Assembly: GCA_021847855.1 (NCBI GenBank)
Contig: JAJZOT010000031.1
Location: 1-10,195, forward strand
Direction of reading: 5' to 3'
Length of the DNA stretch: 10,195 nucleotides
DNA from: Thermoplasmata archaeon
Lineage (GTDB): Archaea > Thermoplasmatota > Thermoplasmata > Thermoplasmatales > Thermoplasmataceae
Position numbers and translations under genes: made by a program. The first letter of the stretch is position 1, and the number at the start of each line of letters is the position of its first letter. Below the pieces are notes generated by a model that was not told where the DNA came from, did no database searches, and saw only the letters and a program-made list of their open reading frames with translations. Shown in pieces: positions 6,850-10,195 of the stretch.

Positions 6850-7829
6850 TTGCCATGCCTCCCTTTAACCCCCCTTTTATTATGAAAGAACAGCAGAATT
6901 ATCGTCAGGGCCGCTACAATCGCTGCAACGGAAAACTGGAATACAGAATTCACTAGAACTATGTTGATCTTGTTCAATCCGCTGAAAATCATGTCCAGAC
7001 CAAGGAAGATGAGAATTGAAAAAAATATCAGGCGTATGTCCTCGTTTGATATCTTAACAAGAACCTTGGAACCATAATAAGCACCAACCAGAACACCAAG
7101 AGCGGTTGCAGCAGCAATCATTGGCTGAATAAATCCGGCATACCAGTAGATCGTGCTGCTGGTTGCTGCAGTTATACCTATCATGAAATTGCTCGTAGTT
7201 GTTGTGACCTTCATCGGCAGGTTTAGTGCCCAATCCATTCCAAGTACCTTCAATGCACCACTTCCAATACCAAGTAGGCCGGAGAAAAAACCTGCAAAGA
7301 ACATGATCGTTTCTCCGAGGTACCACCTTGAGCCCTGATATTTTATAGTTCTCTTTAAATGCTCATCAAAGTAACTTCCGGTTAATCTGAAGAATCTGGT
7401 ACTCCAGTCTGGTTTCGATTTCTTGGGAATCTCACTGTGTATCTTTTTTACTGCCGGGTATAAGGAGAATAACAGCACGGCACCAAACGTTATGTATACA
7501 ATCCAGGAAAGGGAATGCGCATACATATAAATCGCAACAAAAGAACCGACTATTGCCCCTCCAGTAGTTGCCATCTCTAAACTTATACTAAGGTTTACAT
7601 TGGCTATTTTCTCCTTGGTATATGCACTTGCTGAACCGTCGGATGTGGCGATGGTAGAAATCAGGCTTGCCCCTGTCGCAAATATTATCGGTATTCCATA
7701 AAACAAAGTCAACATTGGAACAAGTATAGTTCCTCCACCTAATCCTGTCAGGGAGCCGAGAAAACCGGAGAATACTCCGGCCAGCATTATAGAAAGGAAT
7801 TCAATTATGATCCCGACTATATTCATCAT
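6846..7829 (-). CDS. TauE/SafE (TSUP) family permease
   Basis: A 327-residue integral membrane protein of the TauE/SafE family, whose characterised members carry sulfur-containing or organic anions such as sulfite or sulfoacetate. The two internal repeats each start with the glycine-rich family motif: GFLGSLTGLGGGTILVPML near residues 22-40, and GFFSGLLGIGSGALKVLGM near 180-198. About eight hydrophobic segments are present, and a basic loop around 128-172 joins the halves. A GTG at 7838 is in frame, but the GTGATC there looks like a ribosome-binding sequence for ATG at 7829 or 7826, so I start at 7829. Its beginning overlaps the end of the upstream gene by 29 bases, and it is followed by DUF1634. 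The substrate cannot be determined. Confidence 0.92.
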   Translation of the reverse strand: MMNIVGIIIEFLSIMLAGVFSGFLGSLTGLGGGTILVPMLTLFYGIPIIFATGASLISTIATSDGSASAYTKEKIANVNLSISLEMATTGGAIVGSFVAIYMYAHSLSWIVYITFGAVLLFSLYPAVKKIHSEIPKKSKPDWSTRFFRLTGSYFDEHLKRTIKYQGSRWYLGETIMFFAGFFSGLLGIGSGALKVLGMDWALNLPMKVTTTTSNFMIGITAATSSTIYWYAGFIQPMIAAATALGVLVGAYYGSKVLVKISNEDIRLIFFSILIFLGLDMIFSGLNKINIVLVNSVFQFSVAAIVAALTIILLFFHNKRGVKGRHGK

Positions 7830-8301
7830 AGTGATCACGACCTAATTCGACCAATCCCTGTTCTGCAGGCGTTAACAGAATCACTGAAATTGGAGCAAGT
7901 GACTCCTTCAGTAATTCGCTGCCGGCAGAATCAAAGAACACTTTTTCGAATGTTTCCAATTTACCCACTCCTGTCAGTTTCAGTGCGACTGTGCGTTTTA
8001 CAGAGCGTAATGCGTGTTTTTCGACAGTATATTTGCGTGAATGTTTTAACTGTTCAAATCCGGCCTGAAAGCAAATTGAATCATTTGTACTACCTATACG
8101 ATAAAGAGATTTGTTTGATTTTTCTATAGTTTTTTTCAATTCCATAAACACTTTTGGAATAGCGGTGCCATCAAATCGATGTGCCATCTTTTTATTGTAT
8201 GTAGAAAAGACCTCTGAGAAGATATCTGATTTAAGTTTTTTAAAAATTGAATATAGTCCAGTGTAATATTTCGATGAACTGATGTCAGATGAGGCAGCCA
8301 T
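7801..8301 (-). CDS. Hypothetical soluble protein, first gene of TauE/SafE unit
   Basis: A 166-residue protein that I do not recognise. It has no signal peptide and no convincing membrane segment, a single cysteine (C77) and a lysine-rich N-terminal half (FKKLKSD, ELKKTIEKSNKS). The more hydrophobic stretch VALKLTGVGKLETFEKVFF around 105-123 looks like beta/alpha structure, and the tail contains several acidic and histidine residues (GRDHYDEYSRDHN). An in-frame ATG at 8313 would add four residues. I prefer 8301 because GGTGA lies five bases before it. The end overlaps the TauE/SafE start by about 29 bases, so the three genes form one leftward unit, and the 18-bp palindrome covers its start region. 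It could be a regulator or accessory protein of the permease, but nothing in the sequence shows this. Confidence 0.65.
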   Translation of the reverse strand: MAASSDISSSKYYTGLYSIFKKLKSDIFSEVFSTYNKKMAHRFDGTAIPKVFMELKKTIEKSNKSLYRIGSTNDSICFQAGFEQLKHSRKYTVEKHALRSVKRTVALKLTGVGKLETFEKVFFDSAGSELLKESLAPISVILLTPAEQGLVELGRDHYDEYSRDHN

Positions 8302-8307
8302 AACATT

Positions 8308-8325
8308 CACCATACATGTATGGTG
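8308..8325. promoter_or_regulatory. 18-bp perfect palindrome, candidate operator
   Basis: CACCATACATGTATGGTG is a perfect palindrome of 18 bases. It lies between the leftward TATA candidate at 8333-8338 and the ATG at 8301, covers the expected transcription start, and overlaps the GGTGA ribosome-binding sequence of the first gene of the TauE/SafE unit. A bound repressor would block that transcript. No regulator gene is adjacent, so the binding protein is probably encoded elsewhere. Confidence 0.6.
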
Positions 8326-8332
8326 CGATTGA

Positions 8333-8338
8333 ATATAA
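8333..8338. promoter_or_regulatory. TATA candidate, possibly shared by divergent genes
   Basis: ATATAA rightward and TTATAT leftward. Read leftward, it lies about 22-34 bases before the two possible starts of the TauE/SafE unit. Read rightward, it is about 33 bases before the ATG at 8369. A single AT box could serve both directions, though a separate box cannot be excluded. Confidence 0.4.
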
Positions 8339-8368
8339 GAAGAGAAACTTACATAGTAATAATAATAT

Positions 8369-8671
8369 ATGAAAAGTTTTAGAGAAACTGACAGCTGGCG
8401 GTCAGTTTTACATAAATCTGGTATATTTCTGTCAATACCCTCTTCGTTTCTGATAGCATTTTCTGCAGTTGCTTTGGCCGATTACGATCTAAAACAAGGA
8501 ACATACAAGATAAATTATTCAGCAACTAATGACTGGTTTCCTGCAATGATTCTTCTCATCATAACTCCCGTCTGTCAGCTATTCTGTCTCTTACTTCAAA
8601 TACCATTTATCCCTGGAAATTTTTTCTTACCCAAATTAGCCAAATCATGTTGCAGTACTAATGGCCCTTGA
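8369..8671 (+). CDS. Small membrane protein, possibly truncated
   Basis: A 100-residue ORF with two hydrophobic segments (near 18-37, SGIFLSIPSSFLIAFSAVAL, and 57-80, FPAMILLIITPVCQLFCLLL). They are separated by a polar loop rich in tyrosine and asparagine, with a cysteine pair near the C-terminus. I do not recognise it. The start has an upstream AT-rich promoter region but no clear ribosome-binding site, consistent with a near-leaderless mRNA. The last 14 bases overlap the convergent pseudogene remnant, and the C-terminus after residue 80 looks like non-native sequence. This may be an N-terminal fragment of a longer membrane protein cut at a rearrangement point. Confidence 0.5.
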   Translation: MKSFRETDSWRSVLHKSGIFLSIPSSFLIAFSAVALADYDLKQGTYKINYSATNDWFPAMILLIITPVCQLFCLLLQIPFIPGNFFLPKLAKSCCSTNGP

Positions 8672-9090
8672 AGCCTAAAATAACAACATCACCATCTCTT
8701 CCAACAGACAGTGCGGCCAGACTTGATACGTTTTCGTTGATGAAATATAAATTGTGGCAGTAAGGAAACTCCGTCGACCCGGAAAAACGTCCGTAATAAG
8801 CCCTTCCGAAAATGAGGTAACACTTATGTTATTATCATTGGTGACCGCAACGCCTTTGGAGATGTCCATAGATCCAATGATTTCTTTTATTCTCATGAAA
8901 TTAACGTAACGGTTAAAGTTCCCAACACCACCGTCAATACCTAGTTTGTTACAAACTTATCGATTTATGCATTCACTGGGACTGTCCTGCTATCGGTTTC
9001 TGATGTTTCCTGTGGTTTTTTAGTAATTACAAGAACCAGGATGACTGAAAGGAATGCTAACCCAACTTAATGCGTTAATTTATGATCCAT
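8658..9090 (-). pseudogene. Decayed gene for membrane-anchored, propeller-like protein
   Basis: Read leftward from ATG at 9090: MDHKLTH, then a stop (9067-9069). A hydrophobic anchor VGLAFLSVILVLVITKK and a Ser/Thr/Glu linker follow, then a second stop (8965-8967). IDKFVT is followed by a one-base shift into KLGIDGGVGNFNRYVNF, which runs straight into MRIKEIIGSMDISKGVAVTN and NNISVTSFSEG. A second one-base shift near 8775 leads into STEFPYCHNLYFINENVSS and LAALSVGRDGDVVILGFKGH, with the stop at 8658-8660. The pieces join in order and look protein-like in each frame, so this is a broken gene rather than chance. GVAVTNDNNISVTSF resembles a blade of an NHL/YVTN-type beta-propeller, but the remnant is too short to be a full propeller. 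Part of the gene was probably lost. The 73-residue open frame at 8675-8896 is only its middle section. Confidence 0.7.
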
Positions 9091-9106
9091 CTTCTACCAT
9101 TATGTG

Positions 9107-9155
9107 AGTCATACTGTCTGCTTGCGAAGTCATACTGTCTGCTTGCGAAGTCATA
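9107..9155. repeat. Tandem duplication of a 21-bp unit, 2.3 copies
   Basis: The unit GTCATACTGTCTGCTTGCGAA occurs at 9108-9128 and again at 9129-9149 without any mismatch, followed by a partial third copy (GTCATA). It lies just upstream of the pseudogene start and about 50 bases past the 3' end of the tRNA. The identity of the copies implies a recent duplication. No function is evident. Confidence 0.9.
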
Positions 9156-9206
9156 AATGTGCCAGAATACCATAAGAATCTGAAGAATTTAATGCTTCCA
9201 ATATAA

Positions 9207-9279
9207 TGCCGTGAGCCGGGATCGAACCAGCGACCTCCAGATCTTCAGTCTGGCGCTCTCCCAACTGAGCTACCACGGC
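9207..9279 (-). tRNA. tRNA-Phe (anticodon GAA)
   Basis: A 73-base cloverleaf reads leftward. The acceptor stem is GCCGUGG/UCACGGC with one G-U pair, and the discriminator base is A73. The D arm is GCUC/GAGC with loop AGUUGGGA. The anticodon stem is CCAGA/UCUGG with loop CUGAAGA, giving anticodon GAA (9244-9246). The variable loop is AGGUC, and the T arm is GCUGG/CCGGC with loop UUCGAUC. There is no intron and the terminal CCA is not encoded, so it must be added after transcription. It decodes UUC and UUU phenylalanine codons. Confidence 0.97.
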
Positions 9280-9302
9280 AGTACCCAGCACCTATGTTAA
9301 AT

Positions 9303-9315
9303 CTTTATATAATTT
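9303..9315 (-). promoter_or_regulatory. TATA box of tRNA-Phe gene
   Basis: The leftward strand reads AAATTATATAAAG, close to the archaeal consensus. Its centre lies about 30 bases before the tRNA 5' end at 9279, so transcription would start a few bases upstream of the mature tRNA. Confidence 0.65.
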
Positions 9316-9396
9316 CTTTGCAGTTTTTTCTGCTGTAATCATTCTGGTTCTGAAAGTAACAAAATGCCTGTCATCAAATGTGATCAAATTTACGAA

Positions 9397-9405
9397 GTAT
9401 AATAT
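9397..9405 (+). promoter_or_regulatory. TATA candidate of the 9432 membrane protein gene
   Basis: GTATAATAT lies about 31 bases before the ATG at 9432, predicting a transcription start near 9427 and an almost leaderless mRNA. The stretch between the tRNA promoter and this gene shows nothing else. Confidence 0.4.
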
Positions 9406-9431
9406 TTGATGCTGCATAACTGTCAGGGTTA

Positions 9432-10195
9432 ATGCAGAATTCGAGAGTTCTCAGGAGACCAAGAAAGAGAAGGGACTTAGTGCAGCCATATATATTGTCC
9501 TCTATGTCTGGCGGAACAATTTCTATTCTATACGTTGCATTATCACTGAAAATAGACGTTCTATCTTTAGCTTATTTCAGCCTTGGAATTGTATTTTTTA
9601 TCTTTCTGGTCATATATATTTTTGCGAGGATTCCGGTTGATATTGTAAGTTATTCGAAATATCGCAATTTCGTTGAGCCAGCCTCTTTTTTGTTACTTGC
9701 GTGGTCTCTTTACGTCTTCACAAATACTTCAAAAATGACTGGCATTTATTTTGTATCTGTTCTTATGGGTCTGTCCCTATCTGCTGCAATCGTTTCCATA
9801 AACTCCAAAATTTCAGAAGACTTCAGCAGTTCATCGATCAGGATCAGCAGGAGGAATGCACTGGCATTGGGCACTCTCTCGGCACCTGCGGGTCTGTTGA
9901 TAACATCTTTTTATGGAATTCACTATGCCGGGCTAATCAACATGATTGAATATATTGCTCTTTTCTTTGGAACTCTATTTTTGTTTATAGAAATTTACAG
10001 GTTCTTTGTACGTAAAATAAAACCAAAGCAGGATCCTGTATTTGTAACAGTCAATAAATCGCTTGCACCGTTAAAGATGCTGGGGAAGATAAGGGGGAAG
10101 GCATTCTTTCTGACCACGATTCTTATTGATATACTTTTCATATTTGCGGCATGGTCCATCCTGATTTATCTACCGTATTATTCATACACATTGAT
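9432..10195 (+). CDS. Multi-pass membrane protein, MFS-like, 3'-truncated
   Basis: An open frame runs from ATG at 9432 to the window end, giving 254 complete codons. The N-terminus is strongly basic (RVLRRPRKRRD, residues 5-15). It is followed by about seven hydrophobic segments, near 22-39, 43-66, 82-97, 103-123, 143-160, 168-192 and 226-250. A basic loop of some 35 residues (193-225, with VRKIKPKQD and GKIRGK) separates the sixth and seventh segments. Six helices, a cytoplasmic loop and then a seventh helix is the layout of a 12-helix major facilitator permease cut in the middle, but I see no convincing motif A, so the family is uncertain. ATG at 9504 would remove the basic tail and part of the first helix. 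I prefer 9432 because of the TATA candidate at leaderless-like spacing. Confidence 0.75.
   Translation, partial: MQNSRVLRRPRKRRDLVQPYILSSMSGGTISILYVALSLKIDVLSLAYFSLGIVFFIFLVIYIFARIPVDIVSYSKYRNFVEPASFLLLAWSLYVFTNTSKMTGIYFVSVLMGLSLSAAIVSINSKISEDFSSSSIRISRRNALALGTLSAPAGLLITSFYGIHYAGLINMIEYIALFFGTLFLFIEIYRFFVRKIKPKQDPVFVTVNKSLAPLKMLGKIRGKAFFLTTILIDILFIFAAWSILIYLPYYSYTL

Noticed and set aside
7890..8129. A 79-residue rightward open frame opposite the unknown first gene of the TauE/SafE unit
   Set aside because: The leftward frame has a ribosome-binding sequence, a promoter and overlaps its operon partner. The rightward frame has none of these.
8675..8896. A 73-residue leftward open frame as an intact small gene
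   Set aside because: Sensible protein sequence continues upstream of its ATG in the same frame and downstream in another frame, so it is the middle of a broken gene.
9107..9155. The repeated 21-bp unit as a CRISPR array
   Set aside because: The copies are directly adjacent with no spacers, there are only 2.3 units, and no cas gene is present.
9207..9279. tRNA-Phe as the attachment site of an integrated element
   Set aside because: I could not find a second copy of the tRNA 3' end in the window, and no integrase gene is present. The neighbouring pseudogene alone is not enough.
9701..9949. An 82-residue rightward open frame
   Set aside because: It lies wholly inside the longer hydrophobic reading frame that starts at 9432 and has an unlikely composition rich in Cys, His and Gln.

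Overview
The window looks like a chromosomal segment of a thermoacidophilic euryarchaeon of the Thermoplasmatales type (Thermoplasma, Ferroplasma or Cuniculiplasma relatives). This is inferred from several things: AT-rich archaeal TATA boxes at leaderless-like spacing, a tRNA gene without an encoded CCA, heavy use of AGG/AGA and ATA codons, a thioredoxin reductase that lacks the NADPH-phosphate motif, and many membrane transporters paired with small winged-helix regulators. No species can be named from the sequence alone.

Layout. (1) 2-1452, rightward: the 3' part of a thioredoxin reductase gene, coupled by an ATGA overlap to a 202-residue protein with a metzincin-like zinc-protease motif. 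(2) 1505-4136, leftward: a tight four-gene operon made of an ABC ATPase, an ABC-2-like permease, a second multi-pass membrane protein and a 101-residue winged-helix regulator. Junctions range from a 4-base overlap to a 3-base gap, and a small inverted repeat lies across the operon start. (3) 4301-6271: a divergent pair, with a leftward ArsR-like regulator and a rightward MFS exporter. A 16-bp palindrome in their shared promoter region is a candidate operator. (4) 6451-8301, leftward: a three-gene unit with overlapping ends, encoding an unrecognised soluble protein of about 166 residues, a TauE/SafE permease and a DUF1634 membrane protein. An 18-bp perfect palindrome covers its promoter/ribosome-binding region. 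(5) 8369-9155: a small two-helix membrane ORF, then the decayed remnant of a membrane-anchored propeller-like protein (two in-frame stops and two frameshifts), then a 21-bp tandem duplication. (6) 9207-9279, leftward: tRNA-Phe(GAA) with a good TATA box. (7) 9432 to the end, rightward: the first 254 codons of a multi-pass membrane protein with MFS-like topology, cut by the window edge.

The common theme is redox/sulfur handling (thioredoxin reductase, TauE/SafE) and export (ABC, MFS), each with its own local regulator or operator-like palindrome. The most noteworthy points are the metzincin-like partner of thioredoxin reductase, the 18-bp palindrome controlling the TauE/SafE unit with its unknown first gene, the palindrome between the regulator and the MFS gene, and the hidden pseudogene. 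I found no CRISPR array, insertion sequence or clear mobile element.
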